From positions 992,001 to 1,056,000 of the forward strand of contig MU008173.1 in the NCBI GenBank assembly GCA_010909165.1: 64,000 nt of DNA, written 5' to 3'. Under the pieces are notes generated by a model that made no database searches, was not told the origin of the DNA, and saw nothing but the letters and a program-made list of their open reading frames with translations. The DNA comes from Anthoceros angustus. Its lineage: Eukaryota; Streptophyta; Anthocerotopsida; Anthocerotales; Anthocerotaceae. Position numbers and translations under genes: made by a program. Within the stretch, counting starts at the first letter, position 1, and each line of letters starts with the position of its first letter. Positions 55,641-64,000 of the stretch are shown one piece after another.

Positions 55641-56600
55641 CGTCCGTGGGATCCACCTCATGGAGCTATGCTCCGGCATCAGCAGCGGGCTGGAAGCCGT
55701 GTTGAAAAGTGGCTTGCGGGTAAAAAAATACACGTGCGTTGAGTCGGATGAGAAGACGCGTGCGGTGGCCAGAGCAAGAATTGTTAGATTGCAAAGGAAG
55801 TATCCTGAATTGCTGAGCATCGAAGCAATCAAGGGTTGTCAAAGCAGAGTGCCCCCGGACATCATGTTGGTGGGGAAACGACAGCTTGAGGCAATCAGGT
55901 GTCGTGTGGACATGCTAATCGCAGGATGGGAGAGTCGAACTTTTTCCAGAGCCGGGCGCGGTTATGGCAACAGTGTAGAGATGGCCGCCGAGGTGATCCG
56001 AATCCTAAGGGAAGTGCAGTTGCGCAATCCAAGTTGCTGGTACATTTTGGAGAATGTATGTGGGGCATTTGATAAACGTGAGAACGTCAGGAGGGACTAT
56101 GAGCAGCTCAGGTGATGGTTGGGTGAAGAATTCATCATCGATGCAGCCCAGACTGGGTCATATGCTCACCGAGTACGGAGCTTTTGGACAAACATGGCTG
56201 AAGTGGAAATTCTCAGGCATTGACGATTCCGGTGGAAAAGTATGTGGATGAAATTCTGGAGGAAGGGCGACGCTCGCAGTCAGTACGCAGAAAGGATAGA
56301 CCGCCACACTTCCCAGTCAACGTAGTAGGTGCCGCCAAGGGCCTGGCCCACACTGGTAAGGACTGCACAATCATATGCGTTCCGAAGGGGAGGGGATGGC
56401 ATGGTGCTGGATGTGAACGGAAATGAAATCGGGGAACCCACCATAAGGGAACGAGAACGGGCCATGGGATTCGATGCAGGCGGTACCTTCACACACGGTA
56501 TTTCCGAAGCATATCGATGCAAACTGGTGGGGCAGGCTTTTGACCTTAACTGCTTACAATGGCTATTAGCTGTGGGCATGGCCACCCAAGTGACCGGGGA
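55641..56600 (+). CDS. C5-cytosine DNA methyltransferase domain, copy 2 (most complete)
   Basis: Reading frame from upstream is open to 56115. Motif I: HLMELCSGISSGLEAVLKSG (about 55657-55716), followed by YTCVESDEKTRAVARARIVR (SAM-binding acidic turn). Motif IV: DMLIAGWESRTFSRAGRGYG (about 55910-55970); aligned to PCQxFS, the catalytic cysteine position is serine. Motif VI: CWYILENVCGAFDKRENVRR (Glu-Asn-Val). After a one-base frame change near 56115: FIIDAAQTGSYAHRVRSFWT (motif VIII, H-R-x-R-x-F-W). Near 56450 a third frame gives TIRERERAMGFDAGGTFTHG and YRCKLVGQAFDLNCLQWLLA (motifs IX-X). The full set and order of motifs identify a DNMT/DRM-like fold. As part of a retrotransposon it would be expected to methylate element or target DNA if active. 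Confidence 0.85.
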
Positions 56601-56660
56601 TAACAGCTTTTGCCATACTTGCTGAAGGCGACGGTTTTCCAGTAGAGCCAAGCAAGGGGC

Positions 56661-57985
56661 ACCGCGCCATGAACGCCGCGATGGCAAGAGGGAGATTTCA
56701 CGATGTGGCAAGGATACCGCTGGACATGTGCCGACGTGATGAGCGTGGGGCCATGATGGCACTCACAAAGATGTGGCGTAAATCGCGACCAAGCGAGATA
56801 TGGGAAGAAACCCAAGAACTGATGAGGGAGGAAGTGCCAGACGAACGGCAAGTAAGGGAATGTATGTATATCAAGAGCACTCCCATGCTGTCACTAGCAT
56901 TGGCAAGAGAGCGTGTTCGGAAAGGACAGTCCAAGGCATGGCGGATGGCGATGGCGCCGGAGGGTCACGCGCAAAGACCGCCACATCAATAAGGCGGAGC
57001 TGATCAACAATGAAGTAGTACGAGGGCAAGCGGACGTCGTGGGATCCACCTCATGGAGCTATGCTCCCAAGATCGCCGCTGGAAGCCGTGTTGAAAAGTG
57101 GCTTGCGGGTAAAAAAATACACGTGCGTTGAGTCGGATGAGAAGACGCGTGCGGTGGCCAGAGCAAGAATTGTTAGATTGCAAAGGAAGTATCCTGAATT
57201 GCTGAGCATCGAAGCAATCAAGGGTTGTCAAAGCAGATTGCCCCCGGACATCATGTTGGTGGGGAAACGACAGCTTGAGGCAATCAGGTGTCGTGTGGAC
57301 ATGCTAATCGCAGATGGGAGAGTCGAACTTTTCCGAGCCGGGCGCTATGGCAACAGAGATGGCCGAGGTGATCCGAATCCTAAGGCGCAATCCAAGTTGC
57401 CGGTACATTTTGAGAATGTATGTGGGGCATTTGATAAACGTGAGAACGCGAGGGACTATGAGCAGCTCAGCGATGGTTGGGTGAAGAGTTCATCATCGAT
57501 GCAGATCGGGTCATATGCTCACCGAGTACGGAGCTTTTGGACAAACATGGTCAAGTGGAAATTCTCAGCAAAGATTGGCATTGACGATTCCGTGGAAAAG
57601 TATGTGGATGAAATTCTGGAGGAAGGGCGACGCTCACACGAGACGGGATAGACCGCCACACTTCCGATCAACGTAGTGGGTGCCGAAGGGCCCGCCACAC
57701 CGTAAGGACCGCACAATCATATGCTCCGGGAGGGATGGCATGGTGCCGGATGAACTAAATGAAATCGGGAACCCACCATAAGGAACGAACGGGCCATGGG
57801 ATTCGATGCAGGCGGTACCTTCACACATGGTATTTCCGAAGCATATCGGTGCAAACTGGTGGGGCGCTTTTGACCTTAATCGCATAATGGCTATTAGTGT
57901 GGGGCATGGCCACCCAAGTGACCGGGATAATTTTGCTTTGCTTGTCAAGGCGACGGTTTTCCAGTAGAGCCAAGCAAGGGGCACC
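56661..57985 (+). pseudogene. C5-cytosine DNA methyltransferase domain, copy 3, with repeated linker
   Basis: Starts at about 56672 by a jump back into the protease-methyltransferase linker. It repeats motif I in altered form (about 57050), then VESDEKTRAVARARIVRLQR and DIMLVGKRQLEAIRCRVDML unchanged. Motif IV is deleted to LIADGRVELFRAGRYG, again without a Pro-Cys. ENVCGAFDKRENARDYEQL, a YAHRVRSFWTNMVKWKF-like motif VIII and the final AMGFDAGG motif follow with frame changes. Short deletions are frequent after 57310. Confidence 0.8.
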
Positions 57986-57989
57986 GCGC

Positions 57990-58860
57990 CATGAACGCCG
58001 CAATGACAGAAACGCCACCAAGGGACAAAAATGATCTAAGGGAAACACATGAGTGGCAGATTTGTGAAGAACTGGAGGAGGTCGATCGGCAAAAGATTCG
58101 GAGTATGCTGCAACACAACCGGTGCTTTCGCGTTCAGCTGGGCTGAGCTGGGGCGGTATGACAAAGTAAAATTCAAGATCACCACCACCACTCAAGAGCC
58201 CATATTTCGACGAAGACATAAGTTGAGTCCCATGGAGTGGGAGATTGTGGACAAGCGATGCAAGGAGTTGGCAAAGGCAGGGCTGATTAGGAAGTCAACC
58301 TCTCAATACGCTGCTGCCACGGTGTTGCCGTTGAAGAAGGATGAGAATGGTGAATGGAAGGACAGGCGAATGTGCGGGGATTATCGCACGTTGAACGAAG
58401 TCACACCTATGGAGCGGTACCCCATGCCCACTCCTGATGAAATTTTTGATGCCATAGGGCAAGCCAAGTATTTCACTACAGTGGACTTTCGATCTGGGTT
58501 CAACCAGATTGTCATTGAAGAGGGAGACAAGTGTAAGACAGCGTTTTGGGGCAAGGATCAACTTTGGGAATGGGAAACGATGCCGTTTGGCTTGAAGAAC
58601 GCATCTATATACTTTCAGCGGGTAGCTGACTTAGAGCTACAAGGGCTGCCCTTTGTGAGGTGCTACATAGACGATATTCTGGTATTTAGTAACACATTAG
58701 GGGAACATCTTGAACACCTGGAAGTCCTGCTGCAGAGATTGGCCAAGTCGGGGTTGAAAGCACATCCCAAAAAGTGCAAGTTTGCCTACAAAGAGATAGA
58801 GTATTTGGGACATAAGATTGTTCCAGGTGGGGTGCTGCCTTAGTTGGCCAAGGTATAGGC
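57990..58860 (+). CDS. Reverse transcriptase domain of the Ty3-type element
   Basis: An uninterrupted frame of 264 codons from 58049 covers the RT core. Conserved blocks: FRRRHKLSPMEWEIVDKRCK, AAATVLPLKKDENGEWKDRR, MCGDYRTLNEVTPMERYPMP, FTTVDFRSGFNQIVIEEGDK (first catalytic Asp), MPFGLKNASIYFQRVADLEL, FVRCYIDDILVFSNTLGEHL (Tyr-x-Asp-Asp) and CKFAYKEIEYLGHKIVPGG. This is a typical Ty3/gypsy RT, copying the element RNA into DNA. A short upstream piece (57990-58140), joined by a frame change, supplies the usual acidic lead-in. The frame ends at a stop at 58843, just before the RNase H tether. Confidence 0.9.
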
Positions 58861-59330
58861 GGTGAACCTCATGCCCAGCCAAAGATGTTGCCACCTTGAG
58901 GGCCTTCCTGGGGCTTGTCAACTACTATCGTCGTTTCATCAGAAACATGAGTGGAACCTGCAAAGTGCTGTATGACTTGCTCAAGAAAGGTGCCCGCTGG
59001 CAGTGGGGTCATGCACAGGAACAAGCATGGCAGGAGCTAAAGAACCAGTTGACGGAGAGACCAATGCTTAGAAGGCCCAACTTTGACAAACTTTTCATCT
59101 TATATACGGACTGGAGTGCAGCCGGGATTGGAGCAGTGTTGGCACAAGCAGATGAAGAGGGGAAGGAGCGGGTTGTCGCATACGCAAGTAGGTCCAACAA
59201 TACAGTAGAAACAAATTATTCGTCTTATGAAGGCGAATGCTTAGCAGCAGATATGGTGTTGCATTTCGGGTATATTTGTTTGGCCGAGCTCACGGACCAT
59301 CACCACCACCACATTGGCTAATGACGATAT
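58861..59330 (+). CDS. RNase H domain of the Ty3-type element
   Basis: Open from 58896 for 141 codons. It begins with the RT thumb/connection (MRAFLGLVNYYRRFIRNMSG) and continues KNQLTERPMLRRPNFDKLFI, LYTDWSAAGIGAVLAQADEE (RNase H first Asp), VVAYASRSNNTVETNYSSYE and GECLAADMVLHFGY (Glu). It would degrade the RNA strand after copying. The end is frayed: an expanded His run from caccaccaccac and a stop at 59321. A second, shorter copy is at 60330-60900. Confidence 0.85.
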
Positions 59331-60345
59331 GAAGTTAAGCGGAAAGCTTGCTAGGTGGGCACTCGCCTCATCACGCAAGGTGTTCAAACGATCGTGGATT
59401 CTCAAAGAAGTTCCACTGGAAGATGTAGAAGCCGGTGACCAAGGTGCATAAACGCTTGGCCACTTTGGTGTCAAACGGACGCATCACATGCTCAAGAACA
59501 CATACTGGGTCCGTATGTATGGCGTTGAGAAGGTGGTTGCCAAGTGCGCGCTTGTGATGCCGTAAAAGCCGTGTTTAATAGTCAAGATGTCATGCGCACT
59601 CATTACCTATCGGGGCTTTTCTTCGATGGTCCGTAGACTTGATGCCCGAGCCGCCGGTTACAAACAGGCAATCGACATCGTATGCTCATGATAGAACACT
59701 TCTCAAAGTGGGTTGAGCTAGCCTTCCTTCCGGCCGGAAGCTCACGACAAGGTGTTCGTAAACGATCGTGGGATTCTCAAAGAAGTTCCGCCCGTGGAAG
59801 ACAGAAAGCGGCTGGTGACCAAGGTGCATAAAACGCTTGGCCACTTCGGTGTCAAACGAACGCATGATATGCTCAAGAATACATATTTCTGGTCAGGTAT
59901 GTATGCTGACGTTGAGAAGATGGTTGCCAAGTGCGCCGCTTGCGATGCTGTAAAAGCCAGATTTAACAGCCAAGATGTCATGCTGCACTCATTGCCTATC
60001 AGGGGGCTTTTCTTCAGGTGGTCCGTAGACTTGATGCCCGAGCCGCTACCAAACAGGCAATCGACATCGTATGCTCATGATAGAACACTTTCAAAGTGGG
60101 TTGAGCTAGCCTTCCTTCCGGCCGAGCTCACAGACACAAAGACGAGCCTTCTTGCAGTGTGTTCTTAGTAGATATGGGAGTTGTCAAGTATTAGCCGGCA
60201 GGCAATGAGGTGAGTTTCAATATTTGCTTAATAGTAGCCGATTGATCACGGACATCACGAGATCATCCACAAGTGACGGGTTGGCGGAGCGGTTGGTTCA
60301 AACCTTCAAGGATTCGCCGCAATCGCATCGGGTTGAAAGCACATC
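59331..60345 (+). pseudogene. Integrase N-terminal and core region, copies 1 and 2
   Basis: Copy 1 (about 59380-59745) is heavily deleted. Copy 2 is open from 59752 to 60168: the zinc-binding HHCC region is HKTLGHFGVKRTHDMLKNTY then MVAKCAACDAVKARF, followed by the start of the catalytic core, FFRWSVDLMPEPLPNRQST (first core Asp). The remainder of the core (SKWVELAFLPAELTDTKTSL, then a GLAERLVQTFK-like segment) is broken by frame changes. At about 60335 the sequence returns to the end of the RT at a gggttga word. Confidence 0.8.
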
Positions 60346-61166
60346 CCAAAAGTGCAAGTTTGCCTACAAAGAGATAGAGTATTTGGGACATAAGATTGTT
60401 CCGTGGGTGGCCACCAAGGTGGCGGAACCTCATGCCCACTCCAAAGATGTTGCCACCTTGAGGGCCTTCGGGCTTGTCAACTACTATCGTCGTTTCATCG
60501 AAACATGAGTGGAACCCGCAGTCGTATGACTTGCTCAAGAAAGGTGCATAAACGCTTGGCCACTTTGGTGTCAAACGGACGCATCACATGCTTAAGAACC
60601 AGTTGAGAGACCAATGCTTAGAAGGCCCAACTTTGACAAACTTTTCATCTTATATACGACCGGAGGCACGGATTGGAGCAAAGGTTGGCACAAGATGAAG
60701 AGGGAAGGAGCGGGTTGTCGACACGCAAGTAGGTCCAACAATACGCCAGAAGCAAATTATTCGTCTTATGAAGGCGAATGCTTAGCAGAAGATGGAAGTG
60801 TACTGCATATATGTATTTAGCCCAATTGTCACGGACCATCACCACTACATTGGCTAATGACGAATATGAAGTTAAGCGGAAAGCTTGCTAGGTGGGCACG
60901 CTGTATCACGACGGCAAGGTGTTCAAACGATCACGGGATTCTCAAAGAAGTTCCACTGGAAGATGTAGAAGCCGGTGACCAAGGTGCATAAACGCTTGGC
61001 CACTTTGGTGTCAAACGACGATCACATGCTTAAGAACACATACTGGGTCCGTATGTATGCCGACGTGAGAAGGTGGTTGCTGGCGCGCCGCTTGTGATGC
61101 CGTAAAAGCCGTTTAATAGTCAAGATGTCATGCCGCACTCATTACCTATCGTGGGGCTTTTCTTCG
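60346..61166 (+). repeat. Shuffled RT-end, RNase H and integrase fragments
   Basis: Order seen: RT end (60330-60420, matching 58752-58830), thumb (60450-60540), a jump at aaggtgc into integrase (60540-60600), a jump at aagaacc back to RNase H (60600-60900), then integrase copy 3 (60905 onward). Each jump occurs inside a word of 6-10 bases shared by the two parent segments. No useful frame survives. Confidence 0.8.
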
Positions 61167-63150
61167 ATGGTCCAGTAGACTTGATGCCCGAGCCGCTACC
61201 AAACAGGCAATCGACATCGTATGCTCATGATAGAACACTTTCAAAGTGGGTTGAGCTAGCCTTCCTTCCGGCCGAGCTCAAAGACACAAAGACGAGCCTT
61301 CTTGGCAAAGGTGTTCTTAGTAGATATGGGAGCAGCCGGGCATTGATGCATCAGTGGCAATGAATTCGAGGTGAGTTTCGCGCCGCTTGACCGTAGCCCG
61401 ATTGATCACAGTGACATCACGAGATCATCCACAAGCCGACGGGTTGGCGGAGCGGTTGGTTCAAACCTTCAAGGATTCGCCGCAAATACCGCACTGTTGA
61501 GCCTAGTTGTTGGGATGAGTTGCCGCCATATGTGGCATTGGGTTCTGGATAAGCGACAGCGCCTTGGGTAACTTCACCATATTACATCATGTTCGCCGAA
61601 ACGCGTGATGCCAAACATTGTAGCGGATACATACCCAAGCCGCTGAATCGGGCACAGGACCCCGAGGTGTGCCTTTGAGTTGCAACAGAGAACGGTTGTT
61701 CCAACGGTAATGCCAATGGCGATGGACAATCCGCCATAGCACAAGACCGGACCAACTTAGATATGCATTCACAAGAGGTGGTTCGTGGAAACCAAAAGCA
61801 AGAAAGTTTGAAGTGGAGATTTCGTATTTACAAAGATCGATGGTCCAGTAGACTTGATGCCCGAGCCGCTACCAAACAGGCAATCGACGTATGCTCATGA
61901 TAGAACACTTTCAAAGTGGGTTGAGCTAGCCTTCCTTCCGGCCGAGCTCACAGACACAAAGACGAGCCTTCTTGCAGTGTGTTCTTAGTAGATATGGGAG
62001 TTGTCAAGTATTAGCCGGCAGGCAATGAGGTGAGTTTCAATATTTGCTTAATAGTAGCCGATTGATCACGGACATCACGAGATCATCCACAAGTCGACGG
62101 GTTGGCGGAGCGGTTGGTTCAAACCTTCAAGGATTCGCCGCAATCGCATCGGGTTGAGCCTAGTTGTTGGGATGAGTTGCCGCCATATGTGGCATTGGGT
62201 TCTGGATAAGCGCATGTGCCTTGGGTAACTTCACCATATTACATCATGTTCGCCGAAACGCGTGATGCCAAACATTGTAGCGGATACATACCCAAGCCGT
62301 TGAATCGGGCACAGGACCCCGAGGTGTGCCTTTGAGTTGCAACAGAGAACGGTTGTTCCAACGGTAATGCCAATGGCGATGGACAATCCGCCATAGCACA
62401 AGACCGGACCAACTTAGATATGCATTCACAAGAGGTGGTTCGTGGAAACCAAAAGCAAGAAAGTTTGAAGTGGAGATTTCGTATTTACAAAGATCGATGG
62501 TCCAGTAGACTTGATGCCCGAGCCGCTACCAAACAGGCAATCGACGTATGCTCATGATAGAACACTTTCAAAGTGGGTTGAGCTAGCCTTCCTTCCGGCC
62601 GAGCTCACAGACACAAAGACGAGCCTTCTTGCAGGTGTTCTTAGTAGATATGGGAGTTGTGTCAAGCGCATCGGCAATGAATTCGAGGTGAGTTTCGCTA
62701 CCGCTGACCGTAGCCCGATTGATCACGGACATCACGAGATCATCCACAAGCCGACGGGTTGGCGGAGCGTTGGTTCAAACCTTCAAGGATTCGCCGCAAC
62801 ACCGCATCTGAGCCTAGTTGTTGGGATGAGTTGCCGCCATATGTGGCATTGGGTTACGGATAAGCGACAGCGCCTTGGGTAACTTCACCATATTACATCA
62901 TGTTCGCCGAAACGCGTGATGCCAAACATTGTAGCGGATACATACCCAAGCCGTTGAATCGGGCACAGGACCCCGAGGTGTGCCTTTGAGTTGCAACAGA
63001 ACGGTTATTCCAACGGGTAATGCCAATGGCGATGGACAATCCGCCATAGCACAAAGACCGGATCAACTTAGATATGCATTCACAAGAGGTGGTTCGTGGA
63101 AACCAAAAGCAAGAAAGTTTGAAGTGGAGATTTCGTATTTACAAAGATCG
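61167..63150 (+). repeat. Three direct repeats of about 660 bp covering integrase core end and tail
   Basis: Units 61167-61839, 61840-62496 and 62497-63150 each begin atggtccagtagacttgatg and end tttcgtatttacaaagatcg. They encode, in broken frames, SKWVELAFLPAEL, a HKPTGWR- or GLAERLVQTFK-like segment, YIMFAETRDAKHCSGYIPKP and the C-terminal tail up to WRFRIYKDR. The units are more alike than Gag copies 2 and 3 are to copy 1. The junction word is tcga, shared by both parents. Confidence 0.88.
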
Positions 63151-63557
63151 ACCGCACCTTAGACGCCAAGACAGTCGCTTAATCTACGCCAGAAAAGGAC
63201 GGAGAGCAAGGTGTAATTGAATTAGAGGGACAGGATGGTCGCCGATGCAAAGAGCACATGCGGCATCTGGCGCCTTGTCACCTACCCAACCTTGACACAA
63301 GGACGCAACCACAAGCGTGGAAGCCACCAGTTGACCTACCTTGCGGCTCTTGTGGTCACATCACAGATCCTGAGCTGATGCTCCTTTGTGACCAATGTAA
63401 CGGTGGGTATCACATCTTTTGTTTGCGTCCGCCGCTCAAAGAGATTCCAGATGGAGATTGGTTCTGCCATCGGTGCCTTCCACAGATGCTGAATTCGCGA
63501 GCTGGGGGGCTCAGCATACCACCCGCCCGCGAGTCGGGCTCGTCCACAAAAAATTAG
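63151..63557 (+). CDS. Integrase C-terminal end fused to a PHD finger
   Basis: After the last repeat unit the sequence continues as a Ty3 integrase tail (GVIELEGQDGRRCKEHMRHL, then APCHLPNLDT) and within the same frame enters a PHD finger at 63342-63476. Zinc ligands are Cys29, Cys32, Cys44, Cys47, His52, Cys55, Cys70 and Cys73 of the frame starting at 63258 (C4HC3), with the conserved tryptophan two residues before Cys70 (GDWFC). Sequence around MLLCDQCNGGYHIFC resembles PHD fingers of KDM5 and ATXR5/6 proteins, which read the histone H3 tail. The frame ends at 63557 after a Ser/Pro-rich tail. In this position chromoviruses carry a chromodomain, so a role in targeting integration to chromatin is inferred. 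Confidence 0.85.
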
Positions 63558-64000
63558 GGTTACCCCACATAAGCCCGGCCGCCGTTGTCCGGCAACAAAC
63601 GCGGCAGGTGGAGAGTGAAGGGTGATCAAGCGGTAATATGAAGGAGAGTGTGAGATTTGTTGAAGAACCAGGTTCCTTGTCTAAAGTGGGGTTTCGGGCA
63701 GTCTTGGGTGTGGCCGATGGTGAAGGGACAAGTACGGTGGAGTGAAGAGGTCTTGGGGCGAAGAAGCACCGACGGCAGCCGGTCATAGCCCAATCTGAGA
63801 GTTGCACAGCTCTGTAAGGGATTGTCGAAGCTACCAACAAGGCGTATCCACCGATCCTGCGAAGGAGCAGCAAGTTAGCGAAAGGGGGTGAAGGCGCGCA
63901 AGCATCGATTGGTGCAATTGCCGTGTTTCAAGGCGTCAGCGCTTGTGTGCGATCTCAAGTAGGTCAGTGTACGTGGCGCAGTGAAGGCCTAGCTAACGGT
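63558..64000. other. Sequence 3' of the retrotransposon polyprotein
   Basis: Non-coding, moderately GC-rich, with purine-rich patches (gaaggagagtgtgag at 63641; gaaagggggtgaagg at 63878) that could be the polypurine tract before a 3' LTR. The window ends before any repeat of upstream sequence can be seen, so the LTR cannot be delimited. Confidence 0.35.

Larger units (their letters stand above)
48046..63557 (+). mobile_element. Scrambled Ty3/gypsy-type LTR retrotransposon carrying a DNA methyltransferase and a PHD finger
   Basis: A single inferred polyprotein order can be read through the array: Gag with two CCHC knuckles, aspartic protease (VLVDTGADPVLLGA), C5-cytosine methyltransferase, reverse transcriptase with YIDD, RNase H, integrase (HHCC zinc region and following core), integrase tail, PHD finger. 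Protease-before-RT and integrase-after-RNase-H is the Ty3 order. Internal blocks recur in direct orientation: Gag four times, protease region two to three times, methyltransferase two full and one partial, RT end/RNase H twice, integrase about five times. Copies differ largely by short deletions. No LTRs were identified, so this is either an incomplete, rearranged insertion or a misassembled cluster. As it stands no copy encodes a complete polyprotein. Confidence 0.85.

Noticed and set aside
59290-59321. Polyhistidine tract as a functional metal site in RNase H
   Set aside because: The His run sits at the frayed end of the RNase H frame just before a stop; the second copy (about 60835) reads differently, so it is a frameshift product of a cac repeat.
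61167-63150. CRISPR-like array
   Set aside because: The repeats are about 660 bp, contiguous and coding for integrase pieces; there are no short repeats with unique spacers, and the genome is eukaryotic.
48046-64000. Long terminal repeats of the Ty3-type element
   Set aside because: I compared 47.5-48.05 kb with 63.56-64.0 kb and saw no shared long sequence with TG...CA ends, so no LTR is annotated; the 3' one may lie outside the window.

Overview
The window is nuclear DNA from a land plant. It has plant-only gene architectures (a PP2C fused to a protein kinase, TEBICHI/Pol theta, eIF(iso)4G, plant-type HAKAI), GT-AG introns mostly of 60-550 nt, and decayed pentatricopeptide-repeat (PPR) sequence of the kind abundant in mosses, lycophytes and ferns. 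A LINE-type reverse transcriptase and a Ty3 element carrying a DNA methyltransferase point the same way. I favour a seed-free plant, possibly a lycophyte or fern, but cannot name the species.

Layout. 0.3-4.1 kb: PPR debris and two head-to-head ribosomal protein L35 (uL29) genes inside a large inverted duplication, then a broken intronless copy of the cap-binding protein nCBP/4EHP. 5.2-42.4 kb is the genic part: a 20-exon PP2C-kinase fusion (+), HAKAI (+), a 25-exon POLQ/TEBICHI gene (-), a coiled-coil protein of unknown function (+), eIF(iso)4G (-), a secreted cysteine-rich Mid1/NALF-like protein in an AT-rich island (-), the AP-5 zeta subunit (+), an F-box protein (+) and cofactor-independent phosphoglycerate mutase (-). 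Most exon chains close in frame with consensus splice sites. Exceptions are single-base frame breaks in the GC-rich parts of eIF(iso)4G and the F-box gene, and an unresolved exon junction in the coiled-coil gene.

43.1-64.0 kb is repeat territory: three families of tandem repeats, a decayed non-LTR retrotransposon on the minus strand (45.4-47.5 kb), then about 15.5 kb of a scrambled Ty3/gypsy-type LTR retrotransposon on the plus strand. Its inferred protein order is Gag (two zinc knuckles) - aspartic protease - C5-cytosine DNA methyltransferase - reverse transcriptase - RNase H - integrase - PHD finger. Internal segments recur two to four times in direct orientation, joined at short microhomologies and differing mainly by small deletions.

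The genes do not form a pathway. The most novel item is the retrotransposon, which carries both a DNA-methylation module and a histone-reader module. In both methyltransferase copies that reach motif IV, the expected catalytic cysteine position reads as serine. The scrambling may be biological (template switching or end joining) or an assembly artefact, and raw reads are needed to decide.
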